From an uncultured Prevotella sp. (GTDB taxonomy: Bacteria; Bacteroidota; Bacteroidia; Bacteroidales; Bacteroidaceae), in the NCBI GenBank assembly GCA_900769275.1, contig CAAGGA010000024.1:1-16404 (forward strand): a stretch of DNA of 16,404 nt, read 5' to 3'. The stretch's first letter is position 1. Each line of letters begins with the position of its first letter. The position numbers and the translations under genes were made by a program. Under the pieces are notes generated by a model that was not told where the DNA came from, searched no databases, and was given only the letters and a program-made list of their open reading frames with translations. Shown piece by piece: positions 1 to 7,272 of the stretch.

Positions 1-157
1 ATGATAACAACTCTTGTTTTTGAACAGATGTCTCTACGTTTTGAGGGCGCAATGGGGTTCCATTATAACCGAAAAACGGAAAGGCAGATGACAAAAAGAA
101 AGTTTGTTAGCGCATAATAGTCTAATGGCCAATTGGGGATTATGTTATGGCAGAGGT
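1..157. other. Left-edge stretch without a recognised gene
   Basis: A + frame is open from base 1 to a stop at 115-117 (38 codons). It could be the tail of a gene entering from the left, but I recognise no family and a frame this short is expected by chance. Bases 64-77 (TATAACCGAAAAAC) recur in the thiC-thiF spacer at 9039-9052, so this stretch probably carries a fragment of the same intergenic repeat family. I see no convincing terminator for the minus-strand gene that ends at 158. Confidence 0.3.
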
Positions 158-1135
158 TTACAGGCTGCGCCCTATGACGTAATCGACGTATGACGTGAGA
201 GCGGCAGCAATATCAGCATCGCCGACGTTGTCACGGATAAACTGACAGCACTCCTGACTCATCTCTTCCATCACCTTTTCAGCATATTCTATACCACCGT
301 TCTGCTTGGTAAAGGCAACGAGGCGGTCTATCTCCTCCGGACTGACGGTATGGTTCTTCACCTTGTACGCAATGCTTTTCATCTCTTCATTGGCGGCAGT
401 CAGCACGCAATGAATGACAGGAAGCGTCAGTTTTCCCTCCGCCATGTCGTTGCCGGTGGGCTTTCCTATCTCCTTGGAATCGTAATAATCGAAGATATCA
501 TCACGTATCTGGAAGATGATGCCGAGCTTCTGTCCGAAAGCGGCAGCAGCCGTGACATCCCTTTCTGCAGCTCCCACGCTGAGTGCTCCCATGGCGCAGC
601 ACGCCTCAAAGAGAGCCGCCGTCTTCTGACGTATCACGTCATAATAGGTATCCTCTGAGATTTCCTCTCCTCCGTTGCTCGTAAGCTGGAGTATCTCGCC
701 GTTTGCAAGCGTCTGACCGAGACGTGAGAGGTATTTCACGATAGTCGTATTCTCGGTCTGCGCCACGTTGAGAAGGGCGGTAGAAAGGATATAGTCGCCC
801 ACGAGGACAGCCACCTTGTTGTCATATAAGGCATTGACCGACTTCTGTCCGCGCCGCTCTCCCGCCTTATCTACCACGTCATCGTGCACGAGACTCGCCG
901 TATGCAGCAGTTCAAGTCCCACGGCAGCATGCAGCGTGGAAGCGTTTACTTTTCCCATACTCTTGGCGATGAGGAGTATAAGGATAGGGCGCATACGCTT
1001 TCCGGCACGCTGGCGGATGTGGTCGAGAACCGTCTTCAGCATCCCGTCCGCATGAGAAAGGGAGCCGTCGAAGAGTGAAACGAAATCACGCAACTCTCCC
1101 TCTATGGGCTTTATGATATGTGAGAGATTATCCAT
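158..1135 (-). CDS. ispB: Long-chain polyprenyl diphosphate synthase (octaprenyl-type)
   Basis: A trans-isoprenyl diphosphate synthase of 325 aa, the usual length for the family. It condenses isopentenyl diphosphate onto an allylic diphosphate in the cytoplasm, most likely to make the side chain of menaquinone. Both aspartate-rich motifs are intact: DDVVD at residues 85-89 and DDIFD at 212-216. The substrate-binding GKRMRP is at 45-50 and GDYILS at 113-118. Small residues lie upstream of the first motif (A80 five positions before D85), which in this family favours long products; chain length cannot be fixed from sequence. The ATG at 1133-1135 gives the normal N-terminus. It is divergent from polA across a 189-bp gap with an outward-facing promoter candidate. 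The symbol ispB follows common usage for Bacteroidales homologues; product length is inferred. Confidence 0.92.
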   Translation of the reverse strand: MDNLSHIIKPIEGELRDFVSLFDGSLSHADGMLKTVLDHIRQRAGKRMRPILILLIAKSMGKVNASTLHAAVGLELLHTASLVHDDVVDKAGERRGQKSVNALYDNKVAVLVGDYILSTALLNVAQTENTTIVKYLSRLGQTLANGEILQLTSNGGEEISEDTYYDVIRQKTAALFEACCAMGALSVGAAERDVTAAAAFGQKLGIIFQIRDDIFDYYDSKEIGKPTGNDMAEGKLTLPVIHCVLTAANEEMKSIAYKVKNHTVSPEEIDRLVAFTKQNGGIEYAEKVMEEMSQECCQFIRDNVGDADIAAALTSYVDYVIGRSL

Positions 1136-1219
1136 GGAACATAGAAAAATATACCATACGTCAGCTGCCGGTCATCCCCGGGAATGATGCAGCCGAGAGA
1201 AAAAATCATTAATGATTTG

Positions 1220-1227
1220 CAAAATTA
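1220..1227 (-). promoter_or_regulatory. Candidate -7 box for the polyprenyl synthase gene
   Basis: Read on the minus strand this is TAATTTTG, an exact fit to the Bacteroidetes -7 consensus TAnnTTTG. It lies about 85 bases upstream of the ATG at 1135. I see no clear TTTG about 20 bases further upstream, so only the -7 half is supported. Confidence 0.45.
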
Positions 1228-1281
1228 AGAAAAAAATTTCGCTTTCGTGGCAACGCAGGCGATATTTTGATAAATTATGAG

Positions 1282-1289
1282 TAAATTTG
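1282..1289 (+). promoter_or_regulatory. Candidate -7 box for polA
   Basis: TAAATTTG fits the Bacteroidetes -7 consensus TAnnTTTG and lies 35 bases before the polA ATG, giving a 5' leader of roughly 25-30 bases. A TTTG at 1266-1269 is only 12 bases upstream, closer than the usual spacing of about 20, so the -33 element is uncertain. Confidence 0.45.
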
Positions 1290-1324
1290 CAGAAGAATTA
1301 TCCATCTCAATACCATAGATTTCC

Positions 1325-4087
1325 ATGGACAGACTCTTTCTCATTGATGCCTACGCCATCATATATCGCAGCTACTATGCTTTCATAAAATCACCTCGCT
1401 TCAACTCGAAAGGGATGAATACGAGCACCGTAATGGGTTTCTGCAACACGCTGAACGAGGTCATTACCAAGGAAAGACCCACGCATCTTGCCGTTGCTTT
1501 CGACCACGGCAAGACATTCCGCCACGATGCTTTCCCCGCTTACAAGGCACAGCGCGAGGAGACTCCCGAAGACATCAGGATGTCTATTCCCATCATCAAG
1601 GATATTCTCAACGCCTACCGTATTCCCATCCTCCAGGTCGATGGATTCGAAGCGGACGACATAATAGGGAGCATTGCGCACACGGCAGACAGCCAAGGCA
1701 TGGAGACATATATGGTGACGCCCGACAAAGACTATGCGCAGCTGGTCACCGAACACGTCCGTATGTACCGCCCACGACATGGAGGGGGCTACGAAATCAT
1801 GGGCCCCGCAGAGGTATGCGCCAAGTATGGCATTGCATCCACCTCGCAGGTCATCGACCTTCTCGGACTGATGGGCGACTCAGCCGACAACTTCCCCGGC
1901 TGTCCCGGCGTGGGAGAGAAGACGGCAGCGAAACTTATCAATGAGTTTGGGAGCATCGAAAACCTCCTCTCCTCCACCGACCGGCTGAAAGGCAAGATGA
2001 AGGAAAAAGTGGAAGGTGCCGTCGAAGACATCAAGATGTCGAAGTTCCTCGCTACTATCCGACAAGATGTGCCGGTGGGAATGAGCATCGAAGAAATGAA
2101 GATGGCGGAACCTGACGAAGAGAGACTGCGCGAAATCTTCACCGAACTGGAGTTCAGAAGCCTTGCCGAGAGAATCCTTAAAAAACCTGCTCAAAAGCAA
2201 AAAAGCGTTAATCTGCAACTTGATCTCTTTGCAGAAAATCCGACTGAGGGGCAAGATTTGTTTGAAAATTCAACTCTCGATACGGTTAAAACGTCGGGTG
2301 CAAAGTATCATCTCGTTGAGACAGAAGAAGATGCGCTGAAATTATTGGAACAAATTGTTACAAAGCCCACAGTGAGTTTTGACACAGAGACCACTTCTGT
2401 CTCTGCTATTGATGCCGAACTCGTCGGTCTCAGCTTTGCTTTCGAGGAAAAGGAGGCTTGGTACGTCGCCGTGCCGGCAGAGAGGGAGCAGGCAAAGAGG
2501 ATGGTGGAGATTTTCCGTCCTTTCTATGAAAGCACGGAAATCATGAAGGTGGGACAAAACGTGAAGTACGACATCCAGGTACTGAAGAACTATGACATTG
2601 AAGTCAGCGCTCCGCTTTGGGACACCATGATTGCCCACTACCTTATCAACCCGGGACGCGAGAACAACATGGACGCGATGGCAGAGTCACTCCTTCACTA
2701 CCGCACCATACACATCGGAGAACTCATCGGACCGAAGGGACCGGCACAGAAGTCCATGCGCGACCTCCCTCCCTCAGCCGTATGCGACTATGCTGCCGAG
2801 GATGCCGACATCACACTGCGCCTGAAGAACGCACTGGAACCGAAGCTGAAGGAGGCAGGAGCGGAAGAGTTGTTCCGGGAAATAGAGATGCCTCTCGTCC
2901 CGGTACTTGTCGAGATGGAACGCAACGGCGTGCGTCTTGACACGAAAGCACTCGACGAAGTGCGCGTGACGTTCAACCGACGTATGCAGGAACTGGAAAG
3001 GGAAATCTACGAACTGGCAGGCGAGAGCTTCAACATAGCCTCCCCACGGCAGGTCGGCGAGATACTCTTCGGCAAGCTGCAGATAGTGGAAAAGGCGAAA
3101 AAGACCAAGACGGGACAGTATCAGACGTCGGAGGAAGTGCTGCAATCACTCAGCTCCAAGCACCCTATCGTAGAGAAGATACTGGCACACCGCGGGCTGA
3201 AGAAACTCATTGGCACATACGTAGATGCGCTGCCCCGCCTGATTAATCCCCGGACCGGTCACATCCACACGTCGTTCAACCAGTGTGTGACGACGACGGG
3301 CAGGCTTTCAAGCTCTGACCCAAACCTGCAGAACATCCCTGTTCGCGGTGAGGACGGCAAGGAAATCCGCAGGACTATCATACCGGAGGAAGGACATAAG
3401 TTCTTCTCTGCCGACTATTCCCAGATAGAACTGCGCGTGATGGCTTCCATGTCGGGCGACGAGAACATGATAGAGGCGTTCACGGCTGATGCCGACATCC
3501 ATGCAGCCACGTCGGCAAAGATATTCCACAAGCCGATAAGTGAGGTGACAAAGGACGAGCGAAGCAAGGCGAAGCGTGCCAATTTCGGTATCATCTACGG
3601 CATCTCCGTCTTCGGTCTCGCACAGAACATAGGCATAGACCGCAGCGAAGCCAAAGCCTTGATAGACGGCTATTTCCAGTCTTTCCCCAGCATTCAGACA
3701 TTCATGGAGAACAGCAAGAAAATCGCTGCGGAGAAAGGCTACGCCGAGACGCTGTACCACCGTCGCCGCTACCTGCCCGACATCAATTCGCGCAACGGCA
3801 CGGTGCGCTCCATAGCAGAGCGAAACGCCATCAATGCCCCTATCCAAGGCACGGCAGCTGACATCATAAAGATAGCCATGGTGCGCATATACCGCCGCTT
3901 CAAGAGGGAGCATATCCAGTCGAAGATGATACTTCAGGTACACGACGAACTCAATTTCTCGGTAGTACCCGACGAGTTGTTCCACGTGAAACAAATAGTC
4001 CTTGAAGAGATGCAAAACGCTGCAAGCCTGAGAGTTCCCCTGATTGCCGACTGCGGTGTCGGAGACAACTGGCTTGAGGCGCATTGA
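1325..4087 (+). CDS. polA: DNA polymerase I with 5'-3' and 3'-5' exonuclease domains
   Basis: A full-length 920-aa Pol I, which removes RNA primers, fills gaps and takes part in repair. Residues 1-285 form the 5'-3' (flap) exonuclease, with metal-binding acidic residues at D8, EADD 109-112, DKD 134-136 and GDSADN 184-189. Residues 325-515 form the 3'-5' proofreading exonuclease. Its three motifs look intact: D353/E355 (FDTET), D416 (NVKYD) and Y489xxxD493. Many Pol I enzymes have lost these, so proofreading is probably active here. The polymerase domain shows motif A DYSQIE 697-702, motif B with K750, F754 and Y758 (KRANFGIIYG), and motif C HDE 873-875. The phenylalanine at the motif B position corresponds to E. 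coli F762. The ATG at 1325 is the first in frame and starts the expected MDRLFLIDAY N-terminus. No Shine-Dalgarno site is visible, as usual in Bacteroidetes. Confidence 0.98.
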   Translation: MDRLFLIDAYAIIYRSYYAFIKSPRFNSKGMNTSTVMGFCNTLNEVITKERPTHLAVAFDHGKTFRHDAFPAYKAQREETPEDIRMSIPIIKDILNAYRIPILQVDGFEADDIIGSIAHTADSQGMETYMVTPDKDYAQLVTEHVRMYRPRHGGGYEIMGPAEVCAKYGIASTSQVIDLLGLMGDSADNFPGCPGVGEKTAAKLINEFGSIENLLSSTDRLKGKMKEKVEGAVEDIKMSKFLATIRQDVPVGMSIEEMKMAEPDEERLREIFTELEFRSLAERILKKPAQKQKSVNLQLDLFAENPTEGQDLFENSTLDTVKTSGAKYHLVETEEDALKLLEQIVTKPTVSFDTETTSVSAIDAELVGLSFAFEEKEAWYVAVPAEREQAKRMVEIFRPFYESTEIMKVGQNVKYDIQVLKNYDIEVSAPLWDTMIAHYLINPGRENNMDAMAESLLHYRTIHIGELIGPKGPAQKSMRDLPPSAVCDYAAEDADITLRLKNALEPKLKEAGAEELFREIEMPLVPVLVEMERNGVRLDTKALDEVRVTFNRRMQELEREIYELAGESFNIASPRQVGEILFGKLQIVEKAKKTKTGQYQTSEEVLQSLSSKHPIVEKILAHRGLKKLIGTYVDALPRLINPRTGHIHTSFNQCVTTTGRLSSSDPNLQNIPVRGEDGKEIRRTIIPEEGHKFFSADYSQIELRVMASMSGDENMIEAFTADADIHAATSAKIFHKPISEVTKDERSKAKRANFGIIYGISVFGLAQNIGIDRSEAKALIDGYFQSFPSIQTFMENSKKIAAEKGYAETLYHRRRYLPDINSRNGTVRSIAERNAINAPIQGTAADIIKIAMVRIYRRFKREHIQSKMILQVHDELNFSVVPDELFHVKQIVLEEMQNAASLRVPLIADCGVGDNWLEAH

Positions 4088-4208
4088 GTTCCGGGTTGTG
4101 GATTTTTGTTTGTGGGTTTTTGGGTGTTTTTGGGTGGAAGAAAAAAAAGACAAAAAGGGAAAAAGACAAAAAAAATCCCTTTCTCTTGGTGGTTTGAAAA
4201 TAAAGTAT

Positions 4209-4216
4209 TACTTTTG
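4209..4216 (+). promoter_or_regulatory. Candidate -7 box of the thiamine operon
   Basis: TACTTTTG matches TAnnTTTG and would start transcription near 4221-4224, just before the riboswitch aptamer. Possible -33 elements are a weak TTG at 4186-4188 (20-base spacer) or a TTTG at 4193-4196 (12-base spacer). The fit of the start site to the aptamer's 5' end is the best support. Confidence 0.6.
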
Positions 4217-4227
4217 CAACATCGTAC

Positions 4228-4307
4228 ATCAAAAGGGTGCCTCCGACACTGAGGCTGAGATTATACCTTCTTAACCTGATGCAGTTAGTACTGCCGTAGG
4301 GATTGAT
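4228..4307 (+). ncRNA. TPP riboswitch aptamer (THI box)
   Basis: The aptamer binds thiamine diphosphate and shuts off the downstream thi operon when the cofactor is plentiful. Its conserved core is readable. P1 is ATCAA 4228-4232 with TTGAT 4303-4307. P2 is AAGG 4233-4236 with CCTT 4266-4269. GGGTGC lies at 4235-4240. P3 is CCTC 4240-4243 with GAGG 4251-4254, followed by CTGAGA 4255-4260. ACCTGAT is at 4274-4280, P5 is GCAG 4281-4284 with CTGC 4291-4294, and the hallmark CGTAGGGA is at 4295-4302. It stands 5' of thiD and is followed 40 bases later by an intrinsic terminator, which points to control by transcription termination. Confidence 0.96.
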
Positions 4308-4347
4308 TCCGAAACAGACTTTACAGGCAATAAAAGAATAACAGGAG

Positions 4348-4388
4348 AAAAGGTTATGATGTAACGGTCATAGCCTTTTCTTTTTTTT
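4348..4388 (+). terminator. Riboswitch-controlled intrinsic terminator
   Basis: The arm AAAAGGTTATGA (4348-4359) pairs over 12 bp, with one G-U pair, with TCATAGCCTTTT (4368-4379) across an 8-base loop. A single C and eight T residues follow (4381-4388). Its place between the TPP aptamer and thiD makes it the expression platform. I did not work out an antiterminator pairing. Confidence 0.88.
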
Positions 4389-4396
4389 CCGTTATT

Positions 4397-4545
4397 GCGG
4401 TTTTGCGGTTGTACGGTTTTGCGGTTTTGCGGTTTTGCGGAAGTTACAATATGCCTCTGCAAACAACTAAACAACTAAACAACAAACCAACAAAACAACT
4501 AAACAACTAAACAACTAAACAACTAAATAACAAAACAACAAAACA
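4397..4545 (+). repeat. Octamer repeats, shared spacer element and A-rich thiD leader
   Basis: Three parts follow in order. (1) Five 8-mers of the type GCGGTTTT at 4397-4436, closed by GCGG 4437-4440. (2) A spacer element, bases 4436-4474, that recurs with one mismatch before thiG (6401-6439). (3) A period-8 C/A tract of the AAACAACT type from about 4461 to the thiD ATG. The last part is nearly free of G and should be unstructured, which suits translation without a Shine-Dalgarno site. Confidence 0.85.
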
Positions 4546-5379
4546 ATGCCACAATACGACACAGTGCTATCAATAGCAGGAAGCGACAGCGGAGGAGGAG
4601 CCGGAATACAAGCCGACATAAAGACCGTCTCCGCCTTAGGATGCTACGCCGCAACGGCAATAACGGCAGTGACGGTGCAGAACACCATAGGTGTCACTGC
4701 CGTCCACCCAGTACCCGCAGACATCGTGGAAGGACAGATAAAGGCTGTTCTCGACGACATAGGAGCCAAAGCGGTGAAGATAGGTATGCTGCAGTCAGCC
4801 GACATAGTCACCGTCATAGCCCGCTGCATGAGGGAATACCGCATCCGGAACATCGTTCTCGACCCCGTCATGGTCTCCACAAGCGGACACCGGCTGATCG
4901 AGGAAAAGGCTATCGACGCACTCAAGGATTTGCTTATCCCCACGACAAGGGTCATAACTCCCAACATACCGGAGGCTGAGATACTCCTCTCCGGCAAGCC
5001 GCTCTCCAAGCAAAGCGACCTGCCCGATGCAGCAAGGGAACTGTCACGGCGTTACGGCACGTCCGTCCTGCTCAAGGCAGGTCACCTGACAGAGGAACGG
5101 CTGACAGACTATTTCTACGACGCAGAAGAGGAGACGATGCTCGAACTGCCCTCCGTCAGAATACACACACGCAACACTCACGGCACAGGCTGCACCATGT
5201 CGTCAGCCCTCGCCGCTCTCATAGCCAAGGGACTGTCGCTGCAGGATGCCGCACGTGGCGCAAAGGAGTATATCAACAATGCCATTATCGCCGGTGCGGA
5301 CTACGACATAGGGCACGGTCACGGATCCGTCTGCCATTTCTACAGACATTCCCTCAGCGAAAATCTACTCACCAGATAA
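4546..5379 (+). CDS. thiD: Hydroxymethylpyrimidine (phosphate) kinase
   Basis: ThiD phosphorylates HMP and then HMP-P to HMP-PP, the pyrimidine half used by ThiE. The 277-aa length is normal for this ribokinase-fold enzyme. The N-terminal glycine-rich signature SIAGSDSGGGAGIQADIKT is at residues 9-27, LDPVMVSTSG at 105-114, and the anion-hole motif NTHGTGCTMSSA at 210-221 contains the family's reactive cysteine C216. The ATG at 4546 directly follows an A-rich leader and gives the expected start. It is the first gene after the TPP riboswitch and so leads the operon. thiS begins 30 bases downstream. There is no thiM or thiamine kinase in the window, so this looks like a de novo operon rather than a salvage one. 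Confidence 0.97.
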   Translation: MPQYDTVLSIAGSDSGGGAGIQADIKTVSALGCYAATAITAVTVQNTIGVTAVHPVPADIVEGQIKAVLDDIGAKAVKIGMLQSADIVTVIARCMREYRIRNIVLDPVMVSTSGHRLIEEKAIDALKDLLIPTTRVITPNIPEAEILLSGKPLSKQSDLPDAARELSRRYGTSVLLKAGHLTEERLTDYFYDAEEETMLELPSVRIHTRNTHGTGCTMSSALAALIAKGLSLQDAARGAKEYINNAIIAGADYDIGHGHGSVCHFYRHSLSENLLTR

Positions 5380-5409
5380 TATCATCTCACCCCCCCTACC
5401 CCACAACCC

Positions 5410-5607
5410 ATGAACATATTCATCAACAACAAACCGTATTTTACAGAAGAGGAGAACCTCGCCGCTCTCATCAGTTCACTCAAACTCTCAGAGAAAGGGC
5501 TCGCCGTAGCCATTGGCAACAAGATGATTCCCCGCACGGAATGGTCTTCCACCCTTCTTGATGAAGGCATGAATGTCGTCATCATTCAGGCTGCCTGCGG
5601 CGGATAA
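5410..5607 (+). CDS. thiS: Sulfur carrier protein ThiS
   Basis: A 65-aa ubiquitin-like sulfur carrier. It has the typical start MNIFINNKPY, a central hydrophobic core, and ends in the essential Ala-Cys-Gly-Gly tail (AACGG), whose terminal glycine is adenylated by ThiF and converted to a thiocarboxylate that donates sulfur to ThiG. Length and ending fit the family exactly. It lies 30 bases after thiD and 144 bases before the thiE ATG; that gap holds the 60-bp-spaced repeats described separately. The ATG at 5410 is the only sensible start. Confidence 0.96.
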   Translation: MNIFINNKPYFTEEENLAALISSLKLSEKGLAVAIGNKMIPRTEWSSTLLDEGMNVVIIQAACGG

Positions 5608-5650
5608 CCCCTTTCCCTCATCAGGATTATTTTCTTATCAAGAGCAAAGA

Positions 5651-5751
5651 AAAATTCTGAAATTCATAAATTCTTGATAAAAAGAATTCCCAAGAAGACC
5701 TCAAGAAAAGAAAATTCTGAAATTCATGATAAAAAAGAAGAAAAGAAATTC
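5651..5751 (+). repeat. Direct repeats in the thiS-thiE spacer
   Basis: AAAATTCTGAAATTCAT occurs at 5651-5667 and again at 5711-5727, exactly 60 bases apart. GAAATTCATGATA recurs a third time in part just at the thiE start (about 5746-5758). The region is purine-rich and open in the thiE frame back to a TTG at 5674, but that extension is repeat-derived and not conserved in the family. Confidence 0.75.
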
Positions 5752-6363
5752 ATGATACAGTTTATATCACACAAGACAGAAAGAATTGATTACCTCGAAG
5801 GAATAGAAAAAGCCCTCGAAGGAGGATGCCGCTGGGTGCAACTGAGAATGAAGGAAGCAAAGCCGGAAGACATCACAGAGACAGGAAAGCAAGCCCGGAG
5901 ACTATGCGACAAATACTCCGCCACGCTAATCATTGACGACCACGTAGAGCTGGTCAAAGAGATAGGAGCCGACGGCGTACACCTTGGCAAGAACGACATG
6001 CCCATCAGCCAAGCAAGGAAGATACTCGGCAACGACCTTATCATCGGGGGCACTGCCAACACCTTCGACGACGTAAGAAACCACTATGAGGCATCTGCCG
6101 ACTACATCGGCTGCGGACCTTTCCGCTTCACCACGACAAAGAAAGTCCTCGCTCCCATCCTCGGTCTGCAAGGCTATAGCGACATCACCGCAAGGATGAA
6201 AGCCGAAGGCATTGACATACCCATCATTGCCATCGGCGGCATCACCCTTGACGACATACCCGACCTCATGCAGACCGGCATCAACGGCATAGCAATCTCC
6301 GGCTCCATCCTCCAAGCCGAAGACCCCGTGGGCGAAATGAGGAAGATGGTTTTACGGTTATAA
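5752..6363 (+). CDS. thiE: Thiamine phosphate synthase
   Basis: ThiE joins HMP-PP to the thiazole phosphate carboxylate to give thiamine phosphate. With the ATG at 5752 it is 203 aa, starting MIQFISHKTE. A longer in-frame version from TTG 5674 would add 26 lysine-rich residues encoded by repeats, so I reject it. TIM-barrel landmarks are WVQLRMKE 28-35, IIDDHVELV 60-68, GVHLGKND 75-82, IGGTANT 98-104, GCGPFRFTTTKK 120-131 and IPIIAIGGI 156-164. The usual S-x-H of many ThiE proteins is replaced by TANT at 101-104. The last four residues (VLRL) and the stop are encoded by, or abut, the octamer repeat that starts at 6354, so the exact C-terminus was set by that repeat. Confidence 0.94.
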   Translation: MIQFISHKTERIDYLEGIEKALEGGCRWVQLRMKEAKPEDITETGKQARRLCDKYSATLIIDDHVELVKEIGADGVHLGKNDMPISQARKILGNDLIIGGTANTFDDVRNHYEASADYIGCGPFRFTTTKKVLAPILGLQGYSDITARMKAEGIDIPIIAIGGITLDDIPDLMQTGINGIAISGSILQAEDPVGEMRKMVLRL

Positions 6364-6456
6364 GGTTTTACGGTTATGCGGTTTTACGGTTATGCGGTTA
6401 TGCGGAAGTTACAATATGCCTCTACAAACAACTAAACAACAAAACAACAAAACAAT
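6354..6456 (+). repeat. Octamer repeats and spacer element before thiG
   Basis: Six 8-mers alternating ACGGTTAT, AAGGTTTT and GCGGTTTT/GCGGTTAT run from 6354 to 6401, closed by GCGG 6402-6405. The spacer element at 6401-6439 then matches 4436-4474 before thiD with one mismatch, and an AACAACAAAACAAC tract runs to the thiG ATG. The first octamer overlaps the last codons of thiE. Confidence 0.88.
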
Positions 6457-7227
6457 ATGTCCAAACTAATAATAGCAGGAAGAGAGTTCAACTCACGCCT
6501 GTTCCTCGGAACAGGCAAGTTCAACAACAACGCACTGATGGCAAAAGCCATAGAAGCGTCAGAAACAGAAATGGTCACAGTAGCCATGAAGCGCATCGAA
6601 CTCGATGATGCCAACGACGACCTACTGACCCACATCACGCAAAAGCCAAACATCCAACTACTCCCCAACACCAGCGGCGTGCGCAACGCGGAAGAAGCCG
6701 TCTTTGCAGCACAGATGGCACGTGAGGCATTCGGCACCAACTGGCTGAAACTTGAGATACACCCCGACCCACGCTATCTCCTACCCGACTCCGTAGAGAC
6801 ACTGAAAGCCACGGAGCAACTCGTCAAGCTCGGTTTCGTGGTGCTCCCCTACTGCCAGGCCGACCCTACGCTCTGCAAGCATCTGGAAGAAGCCGGTGCC
6901 GCCACCGTCATGCCCCTCGCCGCTCCCATCGGCACCAATAAAGGTCTCCGCATGAAAGACTTCCTCCAGATTATCATCGAGCAAGCTACAGTCCCTGTAG
7001 TAGTGGATGCTGGCATAGGTGCACCAAGCCACGCAGCAGAAGCAATGGAGATGGGTGCAGACTGCTGTCTCGTCAACACAGCCATTGCCGTGGCAGGCGA
7101 CCCAGTAGAGATGGCTAAAGCCTTCAAGGAAGCCGTCATAGCAGGACGCAGGGCATACGAAGCAGGTCTCGGTGCTGTAGCCGACTGCGCTGAAGCAAGC
7201 AGCCCTCTCACCGCTTTCCTGAATTAA
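6457..7227 (+). CDS. thiG: Thiazole synthase
   Basis: ThiG condenses deoxyxylulose 5-phosphate, ThiS-thiocarboxylate sulfur and dehydroglycine to build the thiazole ring. It has 256 aa, the normal length. The Schiff-base lysine is K98 within NWLKLE (95-100), followed by the phosphate-binding region IHPDPRYLLPD 101-111. Further landmarks are VMPLAAPIGTNKG and VVVDAGIGAPSHAAEAMEMG, typical of the barrel's phosphate and product sites, then CCLVNTAIA near the C-terminus. The ATG at 6457 follows an A-rich leader. The dehydroglycine would come from ThiH, encoded further down the same operon. thiC follows after 45 bases of purine-rich sequence. Confidence 0.97.
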   Translation: MSKLIIAGREFNSRLFLGTGKFNNNALMAKAIEASETEMVTVAMKRIELDDANDDLLTHITQKPNIQLLPNTSGVRNAEEAVFAAQMAREAFGTNWLKLEIHPDPRYLLPDSVETLKATEQLVKLGFVVLPYCQADPTLCKHLEEAGAATVMPLAAPIGTNKGLRMKDFLQIIIEQATVPVVVDAGIGAPSHAAEAMEMGADCCLVNTAIAVAGDPVEMAKAFKEAVIAGRRAYEAGLGAVADCAEASSPLTAFLN

Positions 7228-7272
7228 GAAAGAAGAAAGAAGAAGGAATAAAAAAAAGGAAAAAGAAACAAT

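Noticed and set aside
1..117. A 38-codon open + frame at the left edge
   Set aside because: Too short, at the edge, and not recognisable. It is mentioned only as a low-confidence stretch.
2342..4153. Long minus-strand frames inside polA
   Set aside because: They are antisense shadows of a high-GC coding gene with no recognisable motifs.
4154..4182. Possible terminator after polA (AAAGGGA 4154-4160 with TCCCTTT 4176-4182)
   Set aside because: The stem is only 7 bp around a 15-base loop, and no T-run follows on the + strand. It could act, but the evidence is too weak to list.
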